Source of the DNA: JABSOG01 sp041583135
Lineage (GTDB): Bacteria; Pseudomonadota; Gammaproteobacteria; Enterobacterales; Alteromonadaceae
Reading direction: 5' to 3'
DNA length: 18,668 nt
NCBI GenBank assembly: GCA_041583135.1
Contig: JBFHGJ010000115.1
Location: 1 to 18,668, forward strand
Below the pieces are notes generated by a model that made no database searches, was not told the DNA's origin, and saw nothing but the letters and a program-made list of their open reading frames with translations. This document shows, in pieces, positions 1 through 8,590 of this stretch; the first letter of the stretch is position 1; each line of letters starts with the position of its first letter. The translations under genes were made by a program, and so were the position numbers.

Positions 1-1
1 T

Positions 2-700
2 ATGGGCGAGCTGTATATTGGCGGCTTAGGCGTGACCGATGGCTATGTCGGCCAGAGTGAGCTGACTGACGAGCGCTTTATTGCCAATCCATTTGGCGAA
101 GGCAGACTTTATCGCAGTGGCGATTTGATGCGAGTGATGCCAGATTGCCAGTTGCAATACTGTGGCCGTAGCGACCACCAGATTAAACTCAGAGGCTATC
201 GCATCGAGCCAGGCGAGATTGCCCATGTGTTAAATGGCTGCGAGGGCTGTAATCAGGCCTTGGTGATGGTCAAAGATGAGCTGTTGGTGGCTTATGTTGC
301 AGGAAGTGTGACAGAAAGCGCCCTAAGACAGGCGGCCGAGCAGCAATTGCCAAGCTTTATGCAACCTCAGGTGTATGTGGTGCTTGAGGTGATGCCGCTA
401 ACAGACAATGGCAAGATAGACACCAAAGCGTTGCCGGGCATTGATGGCAGAAGCACGCAGGCGGTGTATCAGGCGCCACGCAATGAGACCGAACAGCAAT
501 TAGTCGCGATTTGGGCTGAGTTGTTAAAACTCGATGGCGACAAACTCAGTGTTGATGCCGACTTTTTTGCCCTTGGTGGTCACTCGCTGTTGGCCGTGCG
601 TTTATCTGCACAAATCAGAGCGGTATTTGGCAAAGAGCTGAGCATTAAAGCGCTGTTCGATACCACTACCATTGCCAAGCAGGCATTGCTTATCGCACAA
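2..700 (+). other. Module 1 (partial): C-terminal part of A domain, and T domain
   Basis: Visible A-domain cores are A6 GELYIGG at the edge, A7 YRSGDL (residue 37), A8 GRSDHQIKLRGYRIE (from residue 55) and A10 NGKID with the catalytic Lys138. The thiolation domain carries LGGHS with the phosphopantetheine serine at residue 195 (bases 584-586). The A4-A5 region that sets substrate lies before base 1, so the amino acid cannot be predicted. There is no E domain after the T, and the next C domain has L-donor motifs, so an L residue is expected here. Confidence 0.93.
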
Positions 701-3700
701 AGTGACAGCGCAGCTGCAATGCCGCCACTGCTTGCGCACAATACGCCAGTAGGCGAGGGTATAGAGCTGTCTTACGCTCAGCAGCGCTTGTGGTTTATCG
801 ACAAAATGGATGAGGGCAGTAGCCAGTACAACATGCCAATGGCGCTGCGCTTTAAAGGGCAGCTACAAGAAGAACTGGTTGAAGGTGCCATTAACGCCAT
901 TATCGAGCGCCACCATATTTTACGTACCGTCTACATCGAACAAGATGGCGCCGCGCTGCAATATGTCAAGTCGCGCAAGCTTACTCTTGAGCGCCTTGAT
1001 GTACGTGAACTGCCAGCGCAAGAACAGCAAGCGGCAATCAATCGCGTGTTGCAGTTAGGGAGCGCCAAGCCTTTTGATTTATCCAATGACCTGATGGTTC
1101 GCGGCAGCTTTGTCAGAACCGCCGACGATAGCGGCGTGCTGCTCTTTACCATGCACCACATCGCCTCCGATGGCTGGTCGATGGCATTGATGCTCAAAGA
1201 GTTCGTTGCTGCCTATAAAGCCTTGAGCGTACAAGGTGACTGGCAGGTAGCGCCTTTACCGCTGCAATATCACGACTTTGCTATTTGGCAAAAAGCGGCG
1301 CTCTCGGGCGAGTTTTTACAATCTCAGTTAGCTTACTGGCAGCAGCAACTGGCTGAGGTTGAGCCGGTGCACGGCATTGCTCTTGATAACCCGAGACCTG
1401 AAGTCAAAGCCAGCAGCGGCGATACCGTACTAAGTCATATCGATAGCGATACCGCCAAAGCGTTAGAGCAGCTTGCCGGTGCACATCAGATGACGCCGTT
1501 TATGCTGCTCCATGGCGCCTTATCGCTAATGGTTGCCCGTCATAGCGGCCGTGATGACGTGGTGATAGGCACTGTGGTTGCCAATCGAACCGAGGCTGAA
1601 CTGGCGCAATTGATTGGCTTTTTCATCAATACCTTGGCTCTTAGAGTCAACACCGACTATCAGGATATGGCGGCATACCTTGCCCATGTTCGTGAGGTGA
1701 ACCTTGACGCTCAGGCCCATCAGGCGCTGCCGTTTGAGCTGTTGGTTGAACAGCTTAATCTGCCGCGTAGCGCCCAGCATACGCCTTTGGTGCAGATCCT
1801 CTTTGCCATGAATACCGTCGATAACGATATCAGCGCTTTAGATGAGGTGTCGTTTGAAACCATGGGCGGCATCAAGCCTGCGGCCAAGTTTGATTTGGAC
1901 ATTATCGCCAGACAAACCGATGAGGGGATCACTTTTAGCTGGATTTTCGATACCAGTATTTGGCGCAAACAGCGCATTGAAATATTTGCCGAGCACTTAA
2001 ACCGCTTGCTCAAAGCCATGTTGAATGCTCAAAATGCGGCGCCAAGAGCACTTGAGATGCTGACATCAAAGCAGCGTGAACAGGCACTCTATGGCTTCAA
2101 TCAGACCCAGTTTGCTTTTGCCCAAGATACCTTGGTGCATGAGCTTATCGAGGCTTGGGCGGTGAAAACCCCTGATGCTTTGGCAGCGCGCTGTGGCGAA
2201 AATACACTTAGCTATCAGCAGCTTAATAATCGTGCTAACGCACTTGCCAAGGTCTTAAGAGATAAGGGCGTTAAGCCTGATAGTTTGGTCGGTGTGTGCT
2301 TAAGCCGTACCATCAACTTGCCAGTTGCCTTGTTGGCAGTGCTGAAATCAGGTGGCGCTTACATCGCGATGGACCCTGCGCTACCAGATGATCGCCTAAA
2401 CGGCATTTTGGCGCAGGCCAATGCTTTGCTTATGTTGTGCGACGAGCAGTTATCCAATGGCGTTAATGCCGCAGAGCGTATGAGCCTTAGCCAAAGTGGC
2501 TTTGACGATAGCGCTCAATTGGCCAACTTGCCGTGTCTATCGGCAATGGACTCAGATAAACTGGCTTATGCTATTTTCACCTCTGGCTCTAGCGGTAAAC
2601 CTAAAGGGGTTTTGCTCAATCACCGTGGCTTGGTCAACTTGGTACTCGATGGCCAAAAGCGTTTTGCCCTTGATAACAACAGCGTGCTATTGCAGGTATC
2701 GGCCTTTGGTTTTGACGCCGCCACCTGGGATTGGGCGCTCGGCCTTTGTAGTGGCGCTTGCGTTAATATCGCCGATGAACAGGTGAGAATGTCGGCGGCG
2801 CTTTTGACCGATTATGCTCAGCAATATCCGCCAAGCTATGGCTTTATACCGCCTGCGTTACTCGATATTTTGCCAACCGAACCTTTTGCCGCAGTCAAAA
2901 CCATCGTCACCGGTGGTGAAGCGGTATCTGTTAAAACCGCTAAACGCTGGGCGCAAGGCAGACGCTTTTTCAACGCCTACGGGCCGACGGAAAACACCGT
3001 GGTGGCGACCATTTCTGAGGTGAGCGTTGATAGCCAAGCGCTCGATATCGGTTTGCCTATTCACAATGTTGAAGCCTTGGTGCTGGATAAATTCAATCAG
3101 CTGGTGCCACTGGGCTGCGTTGGCGAGCTATGTGTCGGCGGTATCGGTTTGGCCCGTGGCTATTTGGCCAACGAGGCATTGACCGAGCAGGCATTTATTG
3201 CCCATCCGTTTGCCCAAGATGCCAGCAAACGGCTCTATCGCACCGGCGATTTGGTTAAGCGATTGGCCAATGGTCACTTGGCGTTTGTTGGCCGTGCCGA
3301 TAAGCAGGTGAAGATCCGTGGCTATCGTATCGAGGTGCAAGAAATAGAAGCACTGTTATTGGCCCAATCTGGTGTCGAATCGGCAGTGGTTACCGTTAAA
3401 ACCAGCGCGGCAGGTCGTCAGATGCTGCTTGCCTATGTGGTGTTAAATGATGACGCCGCTATCGACGGCGAAGGGTTAAAAGCCCAGCTCGCCACCAAAT
3501 TGCCGCAGTACATGGTGCCGCAAAGCGTGATGGTGTTGCCGAGCCTGCCGTTAACGGCCAATGGTAAGGTTGCCCTTGAGCAATTGCCGTTGCCACAGCA
3601 AGATGCCGTGCAAAGCCACGCTAGGCCACAAAATGACAAAGAGCAGCAACTGCTGGAAATTTGGGCGCAACTGTTGAAACTTGGTCGCGATGATTTTGGC

Positions 3701-6700
3701 GTTGAGGATAACTTCTTTGAGCTTGGCGGCGATTCGATTTTATCGATTCAGGTGGTCTCAAGGGCCGCAGCCAAAGGCATTCACTTTAGCGTGAAAGACC
3801 TGTTCGATGCCCAAACCATTCGTCAATTGGTTGCCCTTGAAGGTAAGGCCGTTGCCGTCAGTGCCATTCAATCTGAGGTGACAGGGGAGCTTGAACTGTT
3901 GCCGGTGCAACAGATGTTCTTTGAAGATCTCAACGACTGGCATCACTTTAACCAGTCGGTGATGTTGCAAACCCCAAGTGATTTTGATTTTGCTGCGCTC
4001 AAAGCCGTGGTTGAAAAGCTGTTGGCGCACCACGATGCGCTGAGGCTGCAATTTGAAGTGACAGATATCGGTGTAAAAACCAGCCATTTGGCGCCCAGTG
4101 TCATTGATATCGATAAGATCTGTCAACAAGTCAGCTGGCCTGAACAAGGCGTAAGCGAGTTTGCCGCCAGTTGTCAGACCGAGCTTGCGCCAAGCCGTGG
4201 TGAGATGGTTAAAGTGGTCTATATCATGCCGCCAAGTAGCGGCGAGACGGGCCGGATGCTGATAGTCATTCACCACTTGGTGGTCGATGGCGTGAGCTGG
4301 CGCATTTTGTTAGAAGACTTGCAAAACCTCTATCGTCAAAAGCTGGTTGGGCAGCCGTTGACGTTACCGGCCAAGACCAGCGCTTTTGCTCAGTGGAGCC
4401 ATTTCTTAAAGGCACGGGCCAACAGCGATGAACTCGCGCCAAGTCGTGCTATCTTCACTCAAATGGCAGAAAAAGCGCCGCAAACCATTCGTGAAAGTGC
4501 GCTTAACCGCAGTGCAGAGCGCAATGGCAGCGGCTACCACAGCCTATCGTTCAGGCTTGATGAGGCCACCACCAAGCAATTGCTTGGCCCTGCCAACCGC
4601 GCGTATCGCACCGGTATCAACGAGCTGCTCTTAAGTGCCTTATTGCTGGCGGTTAAACGTGCATTTGGCAACGACAGTCTGTCTTTGGCGTTGGAAGGTC
4701 ATGGCCGTGAAGCGCTCAGCCAAGGGCTGGACTTAAGTCGCACGGTCGGTTGGTTTACTACCATTTATCCGCTGAATTTACGGGTAAACGACAACGATAT
4801 CGCGGCCCTTATCTGCGCCGTCAAAGACGACTACCGTCTGGTGGCCGATAAAGGCATCGACTATGGTTTGCTGCGCTATTTGGCCGAGCCGAGATTGGCG
4901 GCGACACAAAGCCCTGAGCTTGCCTTTAACTATCTTGGTCAGTTCGATCAGGTGCTCGAGCAAGACAGCTATTTTGTCGGCGCAGCCGAGGGCCGAGGTG
5001 CCGAAATATCGCCTAAGCGGCAAATGCCATTTGCCCTGACCTTAAACTCTATGGTCAGCGGCGGCACCTTGAACCTGACTTTGACCTTCGACCAAAGCCA
5101 ATATCATATGGCGGCGATGCAGGCACTTGTCGATGGCTATCAGCAAGGGCTGATTGAGCTGACCGCGCATTGTATGCAAACCCAGTGGGGTCGTTTGAGC
5201 TACAGCGACTTCCCGCTGATGCAAATGTCGCCTGAGCTGTTCAGCGAGCTGGTCGATGTCAACGACAGCAACATTGAAGACATATACCCGGCAAGTGCCA
5301 TGCAGCAAGGGCTGTTGTTCCACAGCATGATGGAGCAAGGTAGCTACACCACCTTGCAGGTGATTGTGTTAAGAGACTTAGACGTTGCGCGCTTCAAGCA
5401 AGCTTGGAGTGAGGTCATTGCGCGTCACAGTATTTTCCGCACTGCCTTTATCGGCGCTGAGCAGGGCAACATGCATCAGTTGGTGCGTAAGTCGGTCAAT
5501 TTTGACTGGCAGCTACTCGATTATGCCGACATGGACACGCCGCAGCAACGCGAAGCGCTCGATGCTCTGAGAATAGCCGAGAAAAGCCAAGGCTTTGAGC
5601 ACCAAGTTGCGCCATTGATGCGCTGCACTTTGGTGGCTTTGGGCCATGGTCGTCACCAGCTGATTTGGAGCCATCACCATGCCCTGATGGACGGCTGGTC
5701 GTTGCCTTTGGTGTTTGCCGAGGTGATTGAATGCTATCGCGCCGCAATGCAAAACCAAGCGCCGCAACTGACCAAAGCTGTGCCTTATAGCCACTATGCC
5801 CGCTGGCTGGCACAACAAAATGAAAGCGCAGCGTTATCCTACTGGCGTGAGCTGTTGGCCGATGTGTCTCATAGTACGCCGTTACCTTTGGCCCATTTGC
5901 AAGAGAAAACCGCACAGCCGCAAACGACCAATCATATTGAAGTGATGCGTTATGACGCAGGCTTGACCGAGCAGGTCAGCCAGTTTGCCCAGCGCTGTAA
6001 GGTTACCGTGAATGTGATAGTTCAAGCGGTATGGGCGCTGACTTTGGCCCGTTACAGCGCCTCGGAGCAAGTGGTGTTTGGCGCGGTCAGCAGTGGTCGT
6101 CCGGCGCAGCTCGATGGGGTTGAGCGTCTCGTGGGCTTGTTTATCAACACCTTACCTGTGCCTGTGGCCATTGATGAGCAGCAACAGGTCGGCGATTTTG
6201 TTGCCCACTTGCACCAGCAGGTGGCCTCAAGCGAGCAGTACGGCTTTGTGCCGCTATCTAGCATTATGGCGCAAAGCGGCTTTAACCAGTCGTTGTTCGA
6301 TTCGCTGTTGGTATTTGAAAACTACCCGTTTGATGAGTCGGTTGGTGATAAGGCAGGTCAAGCGGCGCTTAGCGTTGAGTCGGTTGACGGTTTTACCGGC
6401 ACCAACTATGGTCTGACGGTCACCGCTTATCTTATCAATACCTTGGTGGTGAAAATCGACGGCAAGGCCGGGTTGTATCAACCGAGCAAACTTGAGGCGA
6501 TTGCCAAGGGCTTTACGCACTTGCTCAAAGCCTTGGTGGCGGACATGCACACCGAGCTAAAAGACATCAGCTTGCCTGTCGCTCATCCGGTGTCTAAGCC
6601 ACAACCGTTTAGCTATGATATGTCGCTAATGGCGCTTTATGAGGCTCAGGTTAAAACCAAAGCACAAGCCACAGCGTTGGTGTTTGACGACATTGAACTG

Positions 6701-8416
6701 AGCTATGAAGCCCTTGACTGTCAGGTCAATCAAATGGCGCATTTGCTGGTGCAAGAATATGGCATCGCAAACCTGTCGCGTGTGGCCATTTGCACTGAGC
6801 GCCACCACCTACGAGTTATTGCCATTTTGGCGGTGCTGAAACTCGGTGCCTGCTATGTGCCGATAAGTGAGGAGCTGCCCAAAGCGCGTATTGACTATAT
6901 GCTTGAACAAGCTCAGCCACAGCTGATTTTGACCGACAACAACAGCGCTGCGAATTACCATGGCGCAACTTGCCCAATGCTTGTAGTTGACGATGCCTCG
7001 ATACAGGCGCGTATGGCGCAAATGCCAAGCGATGCGCCGGTTGCCGTACAAGGCGAAGTGGCCCATATCATCTTTACCTCTGGCTCTACCGGTAAACCGA
7101 AAGGGGTTGAGGGCAGCTACCGAGCGACCTTTAACCGGGTGCAATGGATGTTGCAGCGCTGGCCGTTCGAGACAGGTGAGTCTGTACTGCACATCACCTC
7201 AATGGCATTTATTCGTGGTGTTTGGGAGCTGTTGGTGCCGCTATGTGGCGGCGCTACGCTGGTACTTTGCGACCGAGAAACCGTAAAAGCCACCGATAGG
7301 TTGTGGGATAAAATCTGCGAGCATAATATCAGCCGCATCGTTACCGCGCCTTCTTTGATGAGTGCGCTAATCGAGGTTGATAGCACCAGCGTTTGCCCAA
7401 TCAAACATTGGTTTGTCAGTGGCGAGCCGCTTAAACAAAGTGAAGCGAGCAAACTACTGAACGCTCATTCAAATGTCGCTTTGTACAACCTCTATGGTTC
7501 GACCGAGGTGATGAGTGATGTCAGCTGCTATCAAGTCAATCAGCAAGACACTCAGTTGTATGTGCCGATAGGTGAGGCCATCGACAATACGACGGTTGAA
7601 GTCTGTTCATTAGGCGGCAAGGCGTTGCCTCACGGCGCGATTGGTGAGCTGGTGGTTAAAGGCGCGGCGCTGGCCAAAGGCTATTTGAACGGTGCCAACG
7701 GCGGCTTTATTGCTAACGATGGACAAAACGCCTATCACACCGGCGACCTCGGCTTTGTCGATGGCAACGGCCAGTTGCACTGTCTTGGCCGTATTGATAA
7801 CCAAGTGAAGATCCGTGGTCATCGTATTGAGCCGGGCGAAATCGAAGCGGCGCTGATGGCCATCGAAGGGGTGAAGCTGGCCTGTGTCAAAACCTTTGGT
7901 AAGGGCGAGAGTTTGCACTTAGCTGCCTATGTGGTGGATGACAATCCACGCGAGGCGCTTTATCGCGAGCGTTTGAGCGCGCAGCTTCCGGCCTACATGG
8001 TGCCGAACGCCTTTGTGGTTCTTGAGCAGATGCCGCTCAAACCCAACGGCAAAATCGATAAGCAGGCTCTGGGGCAAATCATCACCCAAAGTCATGGCCG
8101 CGCGCCACAAGGCGAGGTTGAACAGACCATTGCCGCGCTGTGGTCGGCGCTTTTGAACATCGAGCTTAAGCACATCGATGCACAAAGCGATTTCTTTACC
8201 ATCGGTGGTCACTCACTGTTGGCCATTCGCCTTGCCAACGAGCTTAAGCAGACCTTTGGGCTGGATAACTCAGGACTGGGCGTGCGCGAAGTCTTTGCCT
8301 ACCCGGTGCTTGAGCACATGGCGACGCAAATCGAACAATTACGCCATCTTAAAATGCAACAAGACACGCAAGCTGCTCTAGCGCAGGTAGATGAACTGGA
8401 GCAGGGGGAAATATGA
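2..8416 (+). CDS. Non-ribosomal peptide synthetase, three modules, 5' end cut by window
   Basis: This is a multimodular NRPS that activates amino acids as adenylates, holds them as thioesters on phosphopantetheine arms and condenses them in the cytosol. The reading frame is open from base 2, but the methionine there is internal: the text starts at core A6 (GELYIGG) of an adenylation domain, so the real start lies upstream. Domain order over 2804 visible residues is A(partial, 1-145), T (Ser195), C (252-690), A (705-1195), T (Ser1245), E (1285-1740), C (1755-2185), A (2210-2690), T (Ser2738), then an acidic C-terminal tail ending VDELEQGEI. There is no thioesterase, and the stop overlaps the next gene by 4 bases, so the chain is passed on to that product. 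All expected core motifs are present apart from an odd pocket in the last A domain. The family assignment is secure; substrates are inferred from pocket residues. Confidence 0.96.
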   Translation: MGELYIGGLGVTDGYVGQSELTDERFIANPFGEGRLYRSGDLMRVMPDCQLQYCGRSDHQIKLRGYRIEPGEIAHVLNGCEGCNQALVMVKDELLVAYVAGSVTESALRQAAEQQLPSFMQPQVYVVLEVMPLTDNGKIDTKALPGIDGRSTQAVYQAPRNETEQQLVAIWAELLKLDGDKLSVDADFFALGGHSLLAVRLSAQIRAVFGKELSIKALFDTTTIAKQALLIAQSDSAAAMPPLLAHNTPVGEGIELSYAQQRLWFIDKMDEGSSQYNMPMALRFKGQLQEELVEGAINAIIERHHILRTVYIEQDGAALQYVKSRKLTLERLDVRELPAQEQQAAINRVLQLGSAKPFDLSNDLMVRGSFVRTADDSGVLLFTMHHIASDGWSMALMLKEFVAAYKALSVQGDWQVAPLPLQYHDFAIWQKAALSGEFLQSQLAYWQQQLAEVEPVHGIALDNPRPEVKASSGDTVLSHIDSDTAKALEQLAGAHQMTPFMLLHGALSLMVARHSGRDDVVIGTVVANRTEAELAQLIGFFINTLALRVNTDYQDMAAYLAHVREVNLDAQAHQALPFELLVEQLNLPRSAQHTPLVQILFAMNTVDNDISALDEVSFETMGGIKPAAKFDLDIIARQTDEGITFSWIFDTSIWRKQRIEIFAEHLNRLLKAMLNAQNAAPRALEMLTSKQREQALYGFNQTQFAFAQDTLVHELIEAWAVKTPDALAARCGENTLSYQQLNNRANALAKVLRDKGVKPDSLVGVCLSRTINLPVALLAVLKSGGAYIAMDPALPDDRLNGILAQANALLMLCDEQLSNGVNAAERMSLSQSGFDDSAQLANLPCLSAMDSDKLAYAIFTSGSSGKPKGVLLNHRGLVNLVLDGQKRFALDNNSVLLQVSAFGFDAATWDWALGLCSGACVNIADEQVRMSAALLTDYAQQYPPSYGFIPPALLDILPTEPFAAVKTIVTGGEAVSVKTAKRWAQGRRFFNAYGPTENTVVATISEVSVDSQALDIGLPIHNVEALVLDKFNQLVPLGCVGELCVGGIGLARGYLANEALTEQAFIAHPFAQDASKRLYRTGDLVKRLANGHLAFVGRADKQVKIRGYRIEVQEIEALLLAQSGVESAVVTVKTSAAGRQMLLAYVVLNDDAAIDGEGLKAQLATKLPQYMVPQSVMVLPSLPLTANGKVALEQLPLPQQDAVQSHARPQNDKEQQLLEIWAQLLKLGRDDFGVEDNFFELGGDSILSIQVVSRAAAKGIHFSVKDLFDAQTIRQLVALEGKAVAVSAIQSEVTGELELLPVQQMFFEDLNDWHHFNQSVMLQTPSDFDFAALKAVVEKLLAHHDALRLQFEVTDIGVKTSHLAPSVIDIDKICQQVSWPEQGVSEFAASCQTELAPSRGEMVKVVYIMPPSSGETGRMLIVIHHLVVDGVSWRILLEDLQNLYRQKLVGQPLTLPAKTSAFAQWSHFLKARANSDELAPSRAIFTQMAEKAPQTIRESALNRSAERNGSGYHSLSFRLDEATTKQLLGPANRAYRTGINELLLSALLLAVKRAFGNDSLSLALEGHGREALSQGLDLSRTVGWFTTIYPLNLRVNDNDIAALICAVKDDYRLVADKGIDYGLLRYLAEPRLAATQSPELAFNYLGQFDQVLEQDSYFVGAAEGRGAEISPKRQMPFALTLNSMVSGGTLNLTLTFDQSQYHMAAMQALVDGYQQGLIELTAHCMQTQWGRLSYSDFPLMQMSPELFSELVDVNDSNIEDIYPASAMQQGLLFHSMMEQGSYTTLQVIVLRDLDVARFKQAWSEVIARHSIFRTAFIGAEQGNMHQLVRKSVNFDWQLLDYADMDTPQQREALDALRIAEKSQGFEHQVAPLMRCTLVALGHGRHQLIWSHHHALMDGWSLPLVFAEVIECYRAAMQNQAPQLTKAVPYSHYARWLAQQNESAALSYWRELLADVSHSTPLPLAHLQEKTAQPQTTNHIEVMRYDAGLTEQVSQFAQRCKVTVNVIVQAVWALTLARYSASEQVVFGAVSSGRPAQLDGVERLVGLFINTLPVPVAIDEQQQVGDFVAHLHQQVASSEQYGFVPLSSIMAQSGFNQSLFDSLLVFENYPFDESVGDKAGQAALSVESVDGFTGTNYGLTVTAYLINTLVVKIDGKAGLYQPSKLEAIAKGFTHLLKALVADMHTELKDISLPVAHPVSKPQPFSYDMSLMALYEAQVKTKAQATALVFDDIELSYEALDCQVNQMAHLLVQEYGIANLSRVAICTERHHLRVIAILAVLKLGACYVPISEELPKARIDYMLEQAQPQLILTDNNSAANYHGATCPMLVVDDASIQARMAQMPSDAPVAVQGEVAHIIFTSGSTGKPKGVEGSYRATFNRVQWMLQRWPFETGESVLHITSMAFIRGVWELLVPLCGGATLVLCDRETVKATDRLWDKICEHNISRIVTAPSLMSALIEVDSTSVCPIKHWFVSGEPLKQSEASKLLNAHSNVALYNLYGSTEVMSDVSCYQVNQQDTQLYVPIGEAIDNTTVEVCSLGGKALPHGAIGELVVKGAALAKGYLNGANGGFIANDGQNAYHTGDLGFVDGNGQLHCLGRIDNQVKIRGHRIEPGEIEAALMAIEGVKLACVKTFGKGESLHLAAYVVDDNPREALYRERLSAQLPAYMVPNAFVVLEQMPLKPNGKIDKQALGQIITQSHGRAPQGEVEQTIAALWSALLNIELKHIDAQSDFFTIGGHSLLAIRLANELKQTFGLDNSGLGVREVFAYPVLEHMATQIEQLRHLKMQQDTQAALAQVDELEQGEI
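752..5230 (+). other. Module 2: C-A-T-E, predicted to add a D-configured Leu-like residue
   Basis: The condensation domain starts LSYAQQRLWFI (residue 256) and has HHIASDG with catalytic His386. The A domain has FTSGSSGKPKG (859), FDAATW (904), NAYGPTE (991) and A10 Lys1189. Pocket residues D905 A906 W909 F948 V969 G971 A992 V1000 V1001 plus Lys give DAWFVGAVVK. As I recall the table, this differs from the Bacillus Leu code DAWFLGNVVK at two positions, so a hydrophobic Leu-like substrate is inferred. The T domain has GGDS (Ser1245). The epimerization domain shows HHLVVDG (His1424-1425), EGHGRE (Glu1565) and FNYLGQ (1642), an intact active-site set, so the residue should leave as the D epimer. 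Confidence 0.88.
5270..8350 (+). other. Module 3: C-A-T, beta-alanine-clade A domain with unusual pocket
   Basis: The C domain opens with YPASAMQQGLLFHSM (residue 1762) and has HHALMDG with catalytic His1893. This opening is the D-donor (DCL) style, which fits the E domain just upstream. The A domain has FTSGSTGKPKGVEGS (2358), LYGSTEV (2497) and A10 Lys2684. The GVEGS, NRVQWM and FIRGVWE stretches resemble the beta-alanine-activating clade. Pocket residues I2404 R2405 W2408 V2447 F2471 S2473 L2497 S2505 D2506 plus Lys read IRWVFSLSDK, against the recalled beta-Ala code VDWVISLADK. The Asp that would bind the beta-amino group is Arg here. The T domain has IGGHS (Ser2738). The substrate is therefore uncertain: a beta-amino acid or another non-alpha-amino acid. 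Confidence 0.82.
8398..8412 (+). promoter_or_regulatory. Ribosome binding site for the second synthetase gene
   Basis: A purine-rich run AGGGGGA lies 4 bases before the ATG at 8413, with GGAG a few bases further upstream. It sits inside the last codons of the first gene. Together with the ATGA overlap it fixes the start of gene 2 and points to translational coupling, which would keep the two proteins in similar amounts. Confidence 0.7.
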
Positions 8417-8590
8417 GCGAAGCACAACAGTTGTTGGCGCTGGCAGCCGAGCGCCAGATCCTATTGTATCTAGAAGACGGTAAACTCAAGTTCAAAGCGC
8501 CCCAAGGGGCAATGGACCCTGAGTTTATCGCCCGGCTTAAGGCGGTAAAGCCTGAGTTGATGACGCTTTTGGCTGAGCTGGAAAATGCCA
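8413..8590 (+). other. TubC-type N-terminal docking domain of gene 2
   Basis: Residues 1-59 follow the TubC_N beta-hairpin docking pattern: helix (QQLLALAAERQI), hairpin with LYLEDGKLKFKAPQG, then helix (DPEFIARLKAV) leading to a KPELMTLL end. In known systems this fold binds a short acidic C-terminal tail of the upstream synthetase. The gene 1 product ends in such a tail (VDELEQGEI), so it is the expected partner. The fold is recognised from the pattern; the pairing is inferred. Confidence 0.85.

Noticed and set aside
2..4. ATG at base 2 as the true start of the first gene
   Set aside because: The text begins at core A6 of an adenylation domain, so about two thirds of that domain must lie upstream of the window.
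3758..4276. 172-codon open frame on the minus strand
   Set aside because: It lies fully opposite the T-E region of the first synthetase, has no recognisable domain or ribosome binding site, and is a by-product of biased codon use in the real gene.
5496..5915. 139-codon open frame on the minus strand
   Set aside because: It is antisense to the C domain of module 3, overlaps another minus-strand frame in a different phase, and shows no family resemblance.
6078..6416. 112-codon plus-strand frame out of phase with gene 1
   Set aside because: It lies inside a continuous C domain in another frame and resembles no protein I know.
5270..6580. Dual condensation/epimerization domain in module 3
   Set aside because: A separate intact E domain lies just upstream, and the HHALMDG core with D-donor-style opening is enough for an ordinary C domain; the extra N-terminal HHxxxxxxxGD motif of dual domains is not seen.
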